64,000 nt of DNA from Sanguibacter suaedae (lineage in GTDB: Bacteria > Actinomycetota > Actinomycetes > Actinomycetales > Cellulomonadaceae): assembly GCF_016342785.1 (NCBI RefSeq), contig NZ_JAEINH010000006.1, forward strand, positions 1-64,000, written 5' to 3'. The stretch's first letter is position 1; every line of letters begins with the position of its first letter. Under the pieces are notes generated by a model. That model ran no database searches. It was not told the DNA's origin and was given only the letters and a program-made list of their open reading frames with translations. The position numbers and the translations under genes were made by a program. Shown here one piece after another: positions 27,654-37,123 of the stretch.

Positions 27654-28961
27654 ATGACGCTCCCCACGCCGTACCGCTTGGTCCAGCTCGACGACGGGCG
27701 CCGGGAGGACGTCCTGCGCCTCGACCGGTGGGCCTTCCCCGACGCGCCGTCCGTCGAGGACGCCGAGGGCGTGCCCCTCCCCCTCGACTGGGAGCGGACC
27801 GTCGGCGTCGTCCGCGACGCCCCCGACGAGGCCGCCGTACCCATCGACGGCGCCGTGCCCACCCGCACCGACCTCGCCGCCATGCACTCCTCGTACCGGT
27901 TCTCGAGGTTCCCGGTGCCCGGTGCTCGCACCCCCGTCGCAGGCCTCACCTGGGTGGCCGTCCATCCTCAGGACCGACGACGCGGGCTGCTCACGGCGAT
28001 GATCGACCACCACCTCGCGCAGTGCCTCGAGCGGGGCGAGACCGTCTCGGCGCTCTTCGCGGCCGAGGCCGCCATCTACGGCCGGTTCGGCTACGGCCAC
28101 GCGGCCGACGACCTGCGCGTGCGGATCCCCCGTGGTGCCGCCCTGCACCCCGTGACAGGGTCGGACCGGCTCACCGTCCGCGTCGAGGAGCTGGACCCCG
28201 CACGGCACGGAGGGCTCGTCGCCGATCTCCACGAGCGAGCTGGCACCCAGGCGGGGATCCTGCGCCCCGGGTGGGCGACCCGGGAGACCGAGGCGCTGCG
28301 GGCGCACCACCTCTCCGACGTGCCGGCGCTCCGCGGCGGCAGGGAGACCAGGAAGATCGTCGTCGTGGAGGCCGACGGTGAGCCACGTGGGTACACGGTG
28401 CTCCGGCGGGCCCTGCGCTGGGAGACCCCGGGGCCGCGCGGCACCGTGCACGCCGGCGAGGTCGTCGCCCTCGACCCGGCGGCCGCCCACCGGCTGTGGT
28501 CGACGCTGCTCGACCTCGACCTCATGAGCGAGGTCGAGCCGTTCGTGCTCCCCGTCGACGACCCCATCATGGGTCTGCTCGTCGATCCCCGGTCCGCCCA
28601 GCCGCGGGTCGCCGACAACCTCTGGGTCCGGCTGGTCGACGTCGCCGGCGCGCTCGCGGCGCGCAGGTACGCGTGCCACCTCGATCTCGTGCTGCACGTC
28701 GCCGACGACAGGCTCGAGCACAACGACGGGACGTGGAGGCTGCAGTCGGAGGGTCTCGGCCCCGTCCACGTCGAGCGCACCACGGACGCGCCGGACCTCG
28801 CGGTGACCGTCGGGGCGCTGGGGTCGGCCTACCTGGGCGGGGTGTCGCTCACCGCCCTCGCGGGTGCGGGCGCCGTGGAGGAGCACACCGACGGGGCGCT
28901 CCTGCGCGCGTCGGCCGCTTTCGGCTGGCCGCTCGCCCCGGTCTGCAGCTGGGTGTTCTGA
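27654..28961 (+). CDS. Eis-like GNAT N-acetyltransferase
   Basis: A 435-residue protein with the three-part Eis layout: an N-terminal GNAT domain, a second degenerate GNAT region and a C-terminal sterol-carrier-like domain. The acetyl-CoA site is WVAVHPQDRRRGLLTAM, and IYGRFGYG carries the Tyr (about 142) that acts as general acid in Eis. The chain ends in Phe, whose carboxylate is the general base in Eis. Members acetylate aminoglycosides and other amines; the natural substrate here is unknown. The ATG at 27654 is chosen over an in-frame ATG at 27621, because a GGAG site lies 9 nt upstream and the family start fits. Confidence 0.88.
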   Translation: MTLPTPYRLVQLDDGRREDVLRLDRWAFPDAPSVEDAEGVPLPLDWERTVGVVRDAPDEAAVPIDGAVPTRTDLAAMHSSYRFSRFPVPGARTPVAGLTWVAVHPQDRRRGLLTAMIDHHLAQCLERGETVSALFAAEAAIYGRFGYGHAADDLRVRIPRGAALHPVTGSDRLTVRVEELDPARHGGLVADLHERAGTQAGILRPGWATRETEALRAHHLSDVPALRGGRETRKIVVVEADGEPRGYTVLRRALRWETPGPRGTVHAGEVVALDPAAAHRLWSTLLDLDLMSEVEPFVLPVDDPIMGLLVDPRSAQPRVADNLWVRLVDVAGALAARRYACHLDLVLHVADDRLEHNDGTWRLQSEGLGPVHVERTTDAPDLAVTVGALGSAYLGGVSLTALAGAGAVEEHTDGALLRASAAFGWPLAPVCSWVF

Positions 28962-28965
28962 GGGC

Positions 28966-29970
28966 TCAGGCCTGGCACCGCGGGCACCAGAAGAGGTTCC
29001 GCCCCGCGAGCTCCGTGAGGGCGATACCGGTGCCGCACACCCGGCACGGCAGGCCGTCACGGTGGTAGACGTAGAAGGCGTCGTCGGAGGCGACCGCACC
29101 CGGCACGACGTCCGTGTTCTGCCGGGTCCGACGCCCTCGCCGCTCCTGCGACGAGCCTGCCCCCACGCTCCCGCGGTGGCGCGGCTCGGTGGTGACGATG
29201 GCGCCGGTCCGCGCCCCGTCCGTCATGATCTCCACGAGGTCGTCCCAGACCGCGTGGGCGGTCTCCGCGGGCACGGCCCGGCCGGGCAGCATCGGGGCCA
29301 GGCGTGCCCGGAAGAGCGCCTCAGCCCGATAGATGTTCCCCACGCCGGCGACGACCGCCTGGTTCATGAGGAGCCCCGCGACGGGTGACCGCGACCGTCG
29401 CAGCGCCTCGACGAACCGTGCGGGGTCGGCGTCGGGACGCAACGGGTCCGGACCCAGGCGCGCGACGACGGCGTCCTTCTCCTCGGGTGTGACGACCTCG
29501 CAGGCCGTCGGGCCGGTGAGGTCCGCGACCGCGTGCTCCGACCGGATCCGGACGCGCACCTGACCGCGGGGCCCGGGCGGCTCCCACGCCCCGTCGTCGT
29601 GCTCGTGCGCGTCGTGCTCGCCCTCGGCGACCGGCAGAGCGCTCTCCGCCTCGCCCACCCGCTTGCGCGGTGCGCCGATCGCATGGACGACGGCGGTGCT
29701 CCCGTCGCCCGCGAACGTCCACGCCCCGTAGAGCCCGAGGTGCACGCGCAACCAGCGCACGTCGGCGTCGCTGCTCCGGTCCGCGCCTCGCGGCGTGATC
29801 GCGAGGAACATCTGCTTCCCGTGCGCCTCGCTCGCCACCATCGTGCCGCCGTCGAGGACAGCCGCCCCGGCGGCGAACCGGCCCTGGGGACTCGACACCG
29901 CCACCGCGCTCCCGGCGAAGAGGTCGGCGAACGTCCGGGCCAGCCGGTGGACGGTGTGCCCCTCAGGCAC
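28966..29970 (-). CDS. Fpg/Nei-family DNA glycosylase/AP lyase
   Basis: A base-excision repair enzyme, 334 residues. The N-terminal Pro-Glu of PEGHTVHRLAR forms the catalytic site, and the GHT variant is typical of Nei rather than Fpg. NQAVVAGVGNIYRAEALF is the helix-two-turn-helix DNA-binding motif. CRVCGTGI...FWCPRCQ at the C-terminus is a zinc finger with four Cys. A charged insertion (EGEHDAHEHDDGAWEPPG) is unusual. The GTG start is preceded by GAGGA. It follows rpiB by 38 nt on the same strand, so the two may be cotranscribed. Confidence 0.93.
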   Translation of the reverse strand: MPEGHTVHRLARTFADLFAGSAVAVSSPQGRFAAGAAVLDGGTMVASEAHGKQMFLAITPRGADRSSDADVRWLRVHLGLYGAWTFAGDGSTAVVHAIGAPRKRVGEAESALPVAEGEHDAHEHDDGAWEPPGPRGQVRVRIRSEHAVADLTGPTACEVVTPEEKDAVVARLGPDPLRPDADPARFVEALRRSRSPVAGLLMNQAVVAGVGNIYRAEALFRARLAPMLPGRAVPAETAHAVWDDLVEIMTDGARTGAIVTTEPRHRGSVGAGSSQERRGRRTRQNTDVVPGAVASDDAFYVYHRDGLPCRVCGTGIALTELAGRNLFWCPRCQA

Positions 29971-30008
29971 GCGCGCGTCCTCGGGACCAGGGGCCAGGAG
30001 CGGTCACG

Positions 30009-30458
30009 TCAGCGAGCGGCCTCGTACGCGGCGAGCTGGTCGATGCGGCGCTGGTGGCGCTCGTCGCCGCTGAACGGCTCGGCGAGGAACGCGTCGACGA
30101 ACGCCGTGGACTCCTCGACCGTGTGCTGACGGCCCCCGATGGCCACGACGTTCGCGTCGTTGTGCTGCCGCCCCAGGCGGGCCGTCTCGAGGTTCCAGGC
30201 GAGCGCCGCGCGCACACCGGGGACCTTGTTCGCCGCGATCTGCTCGCCGTTGCCGGACCCGCCGATGACGATGCCGAGGCTGCCGGGCTCGGCGACGACG
30301 GCCTCACCGGCCGCGAAGCAGAACGACGGGTAGTCGTCGAGGGCGTCGTACTCGTGGGCACCGTGGTCCACGACGTCGTGCCCGACGGCCCGCAGGTGCT
30401 CGACGAGGGCCGCCTTGAGCTCGAAGCCGGCATGGTCGGAGGCAATGTGAACGCGCAT
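30009..30458 (-). CDS. rpiB: ribose-5-phosphate isomerase B
   Basis: Interconverts ribose-5-phosphate and ribulose-5-phosphate in the pentose phosphate pathway; 149 residues. It begins MRVHIASDHAGFELK, as in RpiB proteins. IVIGGSGNGEQIAANKVPG is the actinobacterial version of the active-site loop, in which Glu replaces the Cys used by the E. coli enzyme. HNDANVVAIGGR follows. The ATG at 30458 was chosen on family alignment; an ATG six codons upstream is possible. A CAGAAT hexamer 6 nt upstream may allow leaderless transcription. Confidence 0.93.
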   Translation of the reverse strand: MRVHIASDHAGFELKAALVEHLRAVGHDVVDHGAHEYDALDDYPSFCFAAGEAVVAEPGSLGIVIGGSGNGEQIAANKVPGVRAALAWNLETARLGRQHNDANVVAIGGRQHTVEESTAFVDAFLAEPFSGDERHQRRIDQLAAYEAAR

Positions 30459-30504
30459 GCCGCCATTCTGCCGCATCGCTGCGCGCGGGCCCGCGACCAG
30501 GACC

Positions 30505-30510
30505 TAACCT
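30505..30510 (+). promoter_or_regulatory. putative -10 of leaderless M13 peptidase gene
   Basis: TAACCT, 7 nt before the ATG at 30518. Confidence 0.45.
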
Positions 30511-30517
30511 GAGACGC

Positions 30518-32524
30518 ATGACTCACACCGACAGCACGGCGCCCGCGACGGGCGCCCGGTCCGGCATCGACACCGGTGCGTTCGACCCCACCGTCCGACC
30601 GCAGGACGACCTCTACCGGCACGTCAACGGCAGGTGGATCGCCTCGCACACCATCCCCGCCGACCGCGCCGCCGACGGCGCCTTCCGGGCGCTGCACGAC
30701 GCGGCGGAGCTCCACGTGCGGGAGATCATCGAGGAGGCAGGCGCCGCCGACAGCCCCACCGGTGTCATGGCCCAGATCGGGGCGCTCTACGCGAGCTTCA
30801 TGGACACGGAGACCGTCGAGCGTCTGGGCACCGACCCCCTGACGCCGGACCTGGACCTCCTGCGCGAGGCGTCCTCGCCCGACGAGCGTGCCGTGGCGCT
30901 CGGGACCCTGCAGCGCACCGGAGGCGGAGGCGCGTTCGGCCTGTGGGTCGACAACGACGCGAAGGACCCCGAGAGGTACGTCGTCTACCTGCACCAGGGC
31001 GGCCTGGGCCTGCCCGACGAGTCCTACTACCGCGAGGAGAGGTACGCGGGGACGCGGGCGAGCTACCTCGCGCACGTCGCACGGATGCTCGTGCTCACCG
31101 GAGAGTTCGACGGGGGGTCCGTACCCGCCGCCGCACAGCGCGTCCTCGACCTCGAGACCCGCCTCGCCGGCCACCACTGGGACGTCGTCAAGGACCGCGA
31201 CTCGGAGCTCACCTACAACCCGTCGACGCTCGCCGACCTCGCGACGTCCGCGCCCGGGTTCCCGTGGCACGCCTGGGCGGAGGCCCTCGGCGCCCCCGCA
31301 GGGGCGCTCGACCACGTGGTCGTCCGCGAGCCCGACTTCTTCGCCGGCCTCGCCGACCTGTGGCAGGGGGCGGACCCCGAGGACTGGGCCGCCTGGGCCG
31401 TCTACCACCTCGTCACCGCCCGCGCCGCCTACCTGTCGTCCGACGTGGTCGAGGCGAGCTTCGACTTCTACGGACGGACCCTGTCCGGCACCCAGGAGGT
31501 CCGCGAGCGCTGGAAGCGTGGGGTCTCGCTCGTCGAGGGTGCCCTCGGCGAGGCGGTCGGCGAGGTGTACGTCGCGCGCCACTTCCCCCCGTCCCACAAG
31601 GAGCGCATGGACGTGCTCGTGGCGAACCTCATCGAGGCGTACCGCGACTCCATCACCCGCCTCGACTGGATGGGGCAGGAGACCCGGACCAAGGCCCTCG
31701 CGAAGCTCGCTGCCTTCACCCCGAAGGTCGGGTACCCCGTCCGGTGGCGCGACTACTCGGCCCTCGAGGTCCGTGCCGACGACCTCGTGGGGAACGTGCG
31801 CCGGTCGAACACGTTCGACCTGGACCACGAGCTGGCGAAGATCGGGCGCCCGATCGACCGGGACGAGTGGCTCATGACCCCGCAGACGGTCAACGCCTAC
31901 TACAACCCGTCGATGAACGAGATCGTGTTCCCGGCGGCGATCCTCCAGCCGCCGTTCTTCGACCCCGACGCCGACGACGCCGCCAACTACGGCGGCATCG
32001 GTGCGGTCATCGGGCACGAGATCGGGCACGGGTTCGACGACCAGGGCTCGAAGTACGACGGGCAGGGACGCCTCGAGGACTGGTGGACGAGCTCCGACCG
32101 CGCGGAGTTCGAGGCGCGTGCCGAGGCGCTCGTCGCGCAGTACGACGCGTTCCACCCGGCCCAGCTCTCCCCGGAGCACACCGTGAACGGCGCGCTGACG
32201 ATCGGGGAGAACATCGGCGACCTCGGCGGTCTGTCCATCGCGCTCAAGGCGTACCGGATCGCCCTCGGCACCGACCTCGCGCACGCCCCGGTGGTCGACG
32301 GCCTCACCGGCGCCGAGCGGGTCTTCCTGTCCTGGGCGCAGGTGTGGCAGACGGCCATGCGCGACGAGGCGATGATCCAGCGTCTCGCGACGGACCCCCA
32401 CTCCCCGGCGGAGTTCCGGTGCAACGGCGTGGTCCGCAACATCGACGAGTTCTACTCGACGTACAACGTGCAGCCCGGGGACGCCCTGTACCTGGCACCC
32501 GAGGAGCGGGTGCGGATCTGGTGA
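30518..32524 (+). CDS. M13-family zinc metallopeptidase (PepO/neprilysin-like)
   Basis: A 668-residue peptidase of the neprilysin family. The zinc site is GHEIGHGFDDQG, with His 500, Glu 501 and His 504; the third ligand and downstream acid are in GENIGDLGG. NAYYNPSMNEIVFPAAILQPPFF is the conserved substrate-binding block, and CNGVVRNIDEFYSTYNVQPGD a typical C-terminus. There is no signal peptide, so it is probably cytosolic, as in many actinobacterial PepO enzymes, though Zmp1-like secretion cannot be excluded. The gene is monocistronic and convergent with a small membrane protein. Confidence 0.95.
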   Translation: MTHTDSTAPATGARSGIDTGAFDPTVRPQDDLYRHVNGRWIASHTIPADRAADGAFRALHDAAELHVREIIEEAGAADSPTGVMAQIGALYASFMDTETVERLGTDPLTPDLDLLREASSPDERAVALGTLQRTGGGGAFGLWVDNDAKDPERYVVYLHQGGLGLPDESYYREERYAGTRASYLAHVARMLVLTGEFDGGSVPAAAQRVLDLETRLAGHHWDVVKDRDSELTYNPSTLADLATSAPGFPWHAWAEALGAPAGALDHVVVREPDFFAGLADLWQGADPEDWAAWAVYHLVTARAAYLSSDVVEASFDFYGRTLSGTQEVRERWKRGVSLVEGALGEAVGEVYVARHFPPSHKERMDVLVANLIEAYRDSITRLDWMGQETRTKALAKLAAFTPKVGYPVRWRDYSALEVRADDLVGNVRRSNTFDLDHELAKIGRPIDRDEWLMTPQTVNAYYNPSMNEIVFPAAILQPPFFDPDADDAANYGGIGAVIGHEIGHGFDDQGSKYDGQGRLEDWWTSSDRAEFEARAEALVAQYDAFHPAQLSPEHTVNGALTIGENIGDLGGLSIALKAYRIALGTDLAHAPVVDGLTGAERVFLSWAQVWQTAMRDEAMIQRLATDPHSPAEFRCNGVVRNIDEFYSTYNVQPGDALYLAPEERVRIW

Positions 32525-32530
32525 CCCGGG

Positions 32531-33133
32531 TCAGCCCACCCGGGTGATGCCGGCACGGGCCAGGGTGAAGCCCTGGCCCGTGGCCGTGTCCGTGCACGTC
32601 ACGCCGGTCTCGGTGCTGTCGCACGAGTAGGGCCCCACGGCCAGGGACGAGCCGTACGCCAGCTGCTGGGTTCCCGCGGGGGGCGCCGCGGGCTGGTCCG
32701 CGGGCCCGACGCACGGGACGCTCACGCCGTCGCCGGTGACCTCGACGACGTGCCCGACGGTCCCGTCGCACCCGGGCACGGGAGCCGGCTCCGTCGCGAG
32801 GGAGACGATCCCGCAGGACGCGCCGGTGGACGACACCTGGCAGACGATGTTGCCGGAGGGCGACGCGAACGCCTCGGCGTCGGCCGCCGGCTCGGCGGTG
32901 CCCTCGGCGTCGCCGTCCCCCGGGTCGGAGGTAGGTGACGGGCTCGCGCTCGCGGAGGTGCTCTGGCTCGCCGTCGGCTCCTCCTCGTCACCGGAGGACA
33001 TGCTCACCCCGATCCACACGGCGAGGAGGACGAGAAGGACGTCGGCGACGACGAAGGCGACCAGCGCTGGCGACATGCGCCCGCGCCGGGCCTGCCCCTC
33101 TGCCTGCCGGGGTGGCGTCGACATGCCTGCCAT
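32531..33133 (-). CDS. membrane-anchored secreted protein, 200 aa, unknown
   Basis: No named family. One transmembrane helix (LVAFVVADVLLVLLAVWIGVSM, about residues 24-45) follows a basic start. Next is a Ser/Thr/Pro/acidic linker, then an extracytoplasmic domain with six Cys (IVCQV, ASCGIV, PGCDG, VPCVG, YSCDS, VTCTD), probably three disulfides. The motif FASPSGNIVCQV and the ending TDTATGQGFTLAR recur in actinobacterial exported proteins of unknown role. GAGGAG precedes the ATG at 33133. The 3' end of the gene contains the hairpins that probably terminate the facing peptidase gene. Confidence 0.8.
   Translation of the reverse strand: MAGMSTPPRQAEGQARRGRMSPALVAFVVADVLLVLLAVWIGVSMSSGDEEEPTASQSTSASASPSPTSDPGDGDAEGTAEPAADAEAFASPSGNIVCQVSSTGASCGIVSLATEPAPVPGCDGTVGHVVEVTGDGVSVPCVGPADQPAAPPAGTQQLAYGSSLAVGPYSCDSTETGVTCTDTATGQGFTLARAGITRVG
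32554..32582 (+). terminator. hairpin terminator of the M13 peptidase gene
   Basis: A perfect 12-bp stem (CACGGGCCAGGG and complement) with a 5-nt loop, 30 nt after the peptidase stop, embedded in the last codons of the convergent 200-aa gene. A smaller 7-bp stem lies at 32525-32544. Confidence 0.5.
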
Positions 33134-33201
33134 GCGGTCTCCTCACGCTGGTCGCGGGCGTCCTTCACCCGCTCTCAGCGCCCAGGATGACACGTGCCCG
33201 G

Positions 33202-33648
33202 TCAGGTCACCGAACTCGCGTCCCACCGCAGGACCCGCGCGGGGCCGAGGAGCGACGGCACGGTGAGCGCGACGCTCCGCACGCGCAGGACGAACAGCTC
33301 GCCCTCGGCTCCGCACCCGTCCACCACCGCGGCGCGCGCGTCCCCGACGAGCTCCACCGCGCGCCCGGACACCTTCACCTCGTCCGCCCGGTCTCCGTCG
33401 GGCGCCGCGAGGAGCCCGACCCGGGCGTCCGCCCGCAGGTCTCGTGCCGCGCCCTCCGAGCACCCGAACCACATCTCGTCCCCCCACCACCCGACGCGCG
33501 CCGCGCTCAGGCGGGGTGTCCCGATGAGCGTGCGGGTGGCGAGCACGTGCTCGCCACCCGCGGCGAACCGGGCGCGGGCGTGGTCGGCGAGGTGGGCGTC
33601 GTCCTCGCGGACCGTCCCCCACGACGCCGCGGTGCTCACGGCCGTCAC
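33202..33648 (-). CDS. pyridoxamine 5'-phosphate oxidase-like flavin-fold protein
   Basis: A 148-residue protein of the split-barrel PPOX-like class. [46 protein letters not shown] matches the strand-helix pattern in which these proteins bind FMN, F420 or haem; [10 protein letters not shown] follows. The substrate is unknown. The GTG at 33648 overlaps the stop of the DsbA-family gene as GTGA, so the pair is translationally coupled and may share a redox role. The much longer open frame upstream is a shadow of that gene. Confidence 0.75.
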   Translation of the reverse strand: MTAVSTAASWGTVREDDAHLADHARARFAAGGEHVLATRTLIGTPRLSAARVGWWGDEMWFGCSEGAARDLRADARVGLLAAPDGDRADEVKVSGRAVELVGDARAAVVDGCGAEGELFVLRVRSVALTVPSLLGPARVLRWDASSVT

Positions 33649-34289
33649 GAGAAGTCGGGGCCCTGCGTCCGCGTCCGCTTGAGCTCGAAGAAGCCCGGCG
33701 TGCCGGCGACGAGGACGCACCCGTCCCACAGGCGGCCCGCGTCCTCGCCCTTCGGGGCGGGCGTCACGACAGGACCGAAGAACGCGACGTCCCCGAAGGC
33801 GACGACGGGGGTGCCGACGTCCTCCCCGACCCTGTCGATCCCCTCGGTGTGGGAGGCCCGCAGCCGGTCGTCGTACGTCGTCGCGTCGTAGTGGTCCATG
33901 AGCGACGCGGGCAGGCCCACCTCGGCGAGCGCCTCCGCGACGACCTCGCGCCGGTCGGAGCGCCCACCCGGGTGGAACCGGGTGCCGATGGCGTCGTAGA
34001 GCGGCTTCACGACGTCGTCGCCGTGCTCGGCCTGCGCGGCGACGACCACGCGGACGGGGCCCCACCCCGCGTCCATGCTCTCCCGGTACGCCTCGGGCAG
34101 CTCACGTCCCTCGTTGAGGACGGACAGGCTCATGACGTGCCACCGGACGGTGATGTCACGGACCTTCTCGACCTCGCCGATCCACCGGCTCGTCATCCAC
34201 GCCCACGGGCACAGGGGGTCGAACCAGAAGTCGGCGTGGCGCGTCACGGGATCCTGGGTGGCGGGGGTCGTGCCGGCGGTGTCGTTCAT
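33645..34289 (-). CDS. DsbA-family Rv2466c-like (mycothiol-dependent reductase) protein
   Basis: A 214-residue thioredoxin-fold protein close in layout to Mycobacterium Rv2466c, a mycothiol-dependent nitroreductase/disulfide reductase. The active site reads [17 protein letters not shown]: the first Cys (about 23) is kept, but the second is Ala, giving a monothiol CPWA. Further matches are [20 protein letters not shown] and [27 protein letters not shown], which includes the cis-Pro loop. A monothiol site fits mixed-disulfide chemistry with mycothiol. GAGGAG precedes the ATG. It is coupled to the PPOX-like gene and diverges from pepN. Confidence 0.88.
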   Translation of the reverse strand: MNDTAGTTPATQDPVTRHADFWFDPLCPWAWMTSRWIGEVEKVRDITVRWHVMSLSVLNEGRELPEAYRESMDAGWGPVRVVVAAQAEHGDDVVKPLYDAIGTRFHPGGRSDRREVVAEALAEVGLPASLMDHYDATTYDDRLRASHTEGIDRVGEDVGTPVVAFGDVAFFGPVVTPAPKGEDAGRLWDGCVLVAGTPGFFELKRTRTQGPDFS

Positions 34290-34476
34290 GGTGCTCCTCG
34301 AGGTGGGGCGGCTGGTGACGTCGAACCTAACCCGAACAGGGGTGGCGCTGTTCCCCGACGTCCGTGGAATGATCGTCAGTGGCCGCCACAGGCCACCGAA
34401 CCCGGTGCTCACAGGACCGAGGCGCGCTCACCGGCACCGCCCGTCCGACGAGCACCACGAAGCCGAGGAGGCGCCC

Positions 34477-37026
34477 GTGTCCGGAGAGAACCTGACCCGA
34501 ATCGAAGCGACGGAGCGTGCTGCGCTGGTCACCGTCCGGTCCTACGAGGTCGAGCTCGACCTCACGACCGGCCCCACGACGTTCCGTTCCACGACCGTGG
34601 TCCGGTTCGCGGCCGAGGACGGCGCGAGCACGTTCATCGACCTCGTCGCACCCGCCGTGCACGAGGTGACGCTCAACGGACGTGCTCTCGACCCGGCGGT
34701 CGTCTTCGCCGACTCGCGCATCGCCCTCGACGGGCTCGCCGCGGACAACGAGCTGCGCGTCGTCGCCGACGCCGCCTACACGAACTCCGGCGAGGGCCTG
34801 CACCGCTTCGTCGACCCCGTCGACGGCGAGGTCTACCTGTACTCGCAGTTCGAGGTCCCCGACTCCCGTCGCGTCTTCGCGGTCTTCGAGCAGCCCGACC
34901 TCAAGGCGACGTTCCGGTTCACCGTCACCGCGCCGTCGGCCTGGCAGGTCGTGAGCAACTCGCCCACCCCCGAGCCCGTCCCCGCCGGCGAGGGCACCTC
35001 GACGTGGGCCTTCGAGCCCACCCCCGTGATCTCCTCCTACATCACCGCGATCGTCGCAGGGCCGTACGTCGTGCAGCGCAGCGAGCTCACGAGCCGCGAC
35101 GGCCGCACCATCCCCCTCGGTGTCTTCTGCCGGGCGTCGCTCGCCGAGCACATGGACGCCGACTACATCTTCGACAAGACGCGCGAGGGCTTCGCGTTCT
35201 ACGAGGAGAAGTTCGACTACCCGTACCCCTTCGCCAAGTACGACCAGCTCTTCGTGCCCGAGTTCAACGCGGGTGCCATGGAGAACGCCGGCTGCGTGAC
35301 GTTCACCGAGACGTACGTGTTCCGGTCCAAGGTCACCGACGCCATCAAGGAGCGTCGCGTCGTGACCGTCCTCCACGAGCTCGCGCACATGTGGTTCGGG
35401 GACCTCGTGACCATGCGCTGGTGGAACGACCTGTGGCTCAACGAGTCGTTCGCCGAGTGGGCGTCGACCCTCGCAACGGCGGAGGCCACGGAGTGGAAGG
35501 GCGCGTGGACCACGTTCGCCGCCATGGAGAAGTCGTGGGCGTACCGGCAGGACCAGCTGCCCTCGACGCACCCGATCGTCGCCACGATCAACGACCTCGA
35601 GGACGTCCAGGTGAACTTCGACGGGATCACCTACGCCAAGGGCGGGTCGGTCCTCAAGCAGCTCGTCGCCTGGGTGGGGATCGACGCGTTCATGGAGGGC
35701 GTGGGCCGTTACTTCCGCAAGCACGAGTTCGGCAACACCGAGCTCACGGACCTCCTCGTCGAGCTCGAGGCCACGAGCGGCCGGGACCTCGGCGAGTGGT
35801 CCCGCCTGTGGCTCGAGACCGCGGGCGTGAACACGCTGCGCCCCGAGATCGAGGTGGACGACGACGGCGTGATCACGGCGTTCGCCGTGCTCCAGACCGC
35901 CACCGCCGAGCACCCCACCATCCGCCCGCACCGCCTCGCCGTCGGCTTCTACGACGAGGACGGCAGCGGGTCGCTCGTCCGGACGCGCCGCGTCGAGATC
36001 GACGTCGACGGTGCCCGCACCGACGTCCCCGAGATCGTGGGGGCGACGCGCCCCGCGCTCGTGCTCATCAACGACGAGGACCTCGCCTACGCGAAGATCC
36101 GCCTCGACGAGGCCTCCTGGTCGGTGGCCGTCGAGCGGCTCGCGTCGATCACGGACCCCCTCGCACGGTCCCTCGTGTGGGGCTCAGCCTGGGACGCCAC
36201 CCGCGACGCGGAGAGCCCCGCGAGCGACTACGTGCGGCTCGTCCTCGGCAACATCGCCACGGAGACCGAGTCGACGACCATCCGCACCACCCTCGCTCAG
36301 CTGGCCCTCGCTGCCCGCAGCTACGTGGCGCCGGAGCGGCGCGCCGAGACGGTCGCCGCGGTGGGCGACGGGCTGTGGGACCTCGCCCAGCAGGCGGAGG
36401 CCGGGTCCGACGCCCAGTTCCAGTTCGTCAAGTACTTCGCGAACCTCGCGAGCACCGGCGCGCACCTCGACGTCCTCGGTGCGCTGCTCGACGGGACGCG
36501 CACCCTCGACGGGCTGGAGATCGACACGGACCTGCGCTGGGAGATCCTCGAGGGCCTCGTCCTCGGCGGCCGGGCCGGCGCCGCCGAGATCGACGCCGCC
36601 CTCGCCGCGGACAACACGGCGAACGGTCAGCAGGCGGCAGCACGCGCCCGCGCGACGATCCCCACGGTCGACGCCAAGCTCGCCGCGTTCGCGTCGCTGG
36701 TGGACTCCGACGAGGCACCGAACGCCATCGTGCGGGCGACGACCATCGGGTTCGGGCACGTGAACGACCCCGCGGTCCTCGCTCCCCTGGTCGAGCAGTA
36801 CCTGGCGTGCCTGGAGCGCCTCTGGGCCGAGCGCAGCTACCACATCGCGGAGACGCTCGTCGACGGGCTCTTCCCGGCCCCGCTCGCCGACGAGTCCCTC
36901 CGGGCGGCGACCACGGCGTGGCTCGCTGACCACCCGGACGCAGCGCCCGCGCTGCGCCGGATCGTCGTGGAGAACCTCGCGGGCGTCGAGCGGGCGCTCG
37001 CCGCGCAGGCGGTCGACGGCGCCTGA
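34477..37026 (+). CDS. pepN: aminopeptidase N (M1 family)
   Basis: A zinc exopeptidase that removes N-terminal residues from peptides; 849 residues. The exopeptidase motif GAMEN is at 266-270. The zinc motif HELAHMWFGD has His 300, Glu 301 and His 304, with the third ligand Glu in NESFAEW. The conserved ITYAKGGSVLKQL follows. The C-terminal ERAP1-like helical domain is complete. The GTG start has GAGGAG 7 nt upstream. It is monocistronic, with a hairpin terminator after the stop. Confidence 0.96.
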   Translation: MSGENLTRIEATERAALVTVRSYEVELDLTTGPTTFRSTTVVRFAAEDGASTFIDLVAPAVHEVTLNGRALDPAVVFADSRIALDGLAADNELRVVADAAYTNSGEGLHRFVDPVDGEVYLYSQFEVPDSRRVFAVFEQPDLKATFRFTVTAPSAWQVVSNSPTPEPVPAGEGTSTWAFEPTPVISSYITAIVAGPYVVQRSELTSRDGRTIPLGVFCRASLAEHMDADYIFDKTREGFAFYEEKFDYPYPFAKYDQLFVPEFNAGAMENAGCVTFTETYVFRSKVTDAIKERRVVTVLHELAHMWFGDLVTMRWWNDLWLNESFAEWASTLATAEATEWKGAWTTFAAMEKSWAYRQDQLPSTHPIVATINDLEDVQVNFDGITYAKGGSVLKQLVAWVGIDAFMEGVGRYFRKHEFGNTELTDLLVELEATSGRDLGEWSRLWLETAGVNTLRPEIEVDDDGVITAFAVLQTATAEHPTIRPHRLAVGFYDEDGSGSLVRTRRVEIDVDGARTDVPEIVGATRPALVLINDEDLAYAKIRLDEASWSVAVERLASITDPLARSLVWGSAWDATRDAESPASDYVRLVLGNIATETESTTIRTTLAQLALAARSYVAPERRAETVAAVGDGLWDLAQQAEAGSDAQFQFVKYFANLASTGAHLDVLGALLDGTRTLDGLEIDTDLRWEILEGLVLGGRAGAAEIDAALAADNTANGQQAAARARATIPTVDAKLAAFASLVDSDEAPNAIVRATTIGFGHVNDPAVLAPLVEQYLACLERLWAERSYHIAETLVDGLFPAPLADESLRAATTAWLADHPDAAPALRRIVVENLAGVERALAAQAVDGA

Positions 37027-37030
37027 CAGG

Positions 37031-37070
37031 CGTCGGGGTGGCCGGCGGGCGACCGCCGACCACCCCGACG
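37031..37070. terminator. bidirectional hairpin terminator (pepN/malQ)
   Basis: A 17-bp inverted repeat with one mismatch (arms 37031-37047 and 37054-37070) and a 6-nt loop, between convergent pepN and malQ. Confidence 0.65.
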
Positions 37071-37123
37071 GGTGCTCCCCACCAGCACGGACGAGCGGTG
37101 AACCGTCCCGGTGACGTGGCTGA

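Noticed and set aside
29963-32401. Long reverse-strand frame (812 codons) over the M13 peptidase and rpiB region
   Set aside because: It lies antisense to two clear genes and has no recognisable domain.
33849-36929. 1026-codon plus-strand frame overlapping pepN in another frame
   Set aside because: Arg/Pro/His-rich shadow of pepN and of the reverse-strand DsbA gene.
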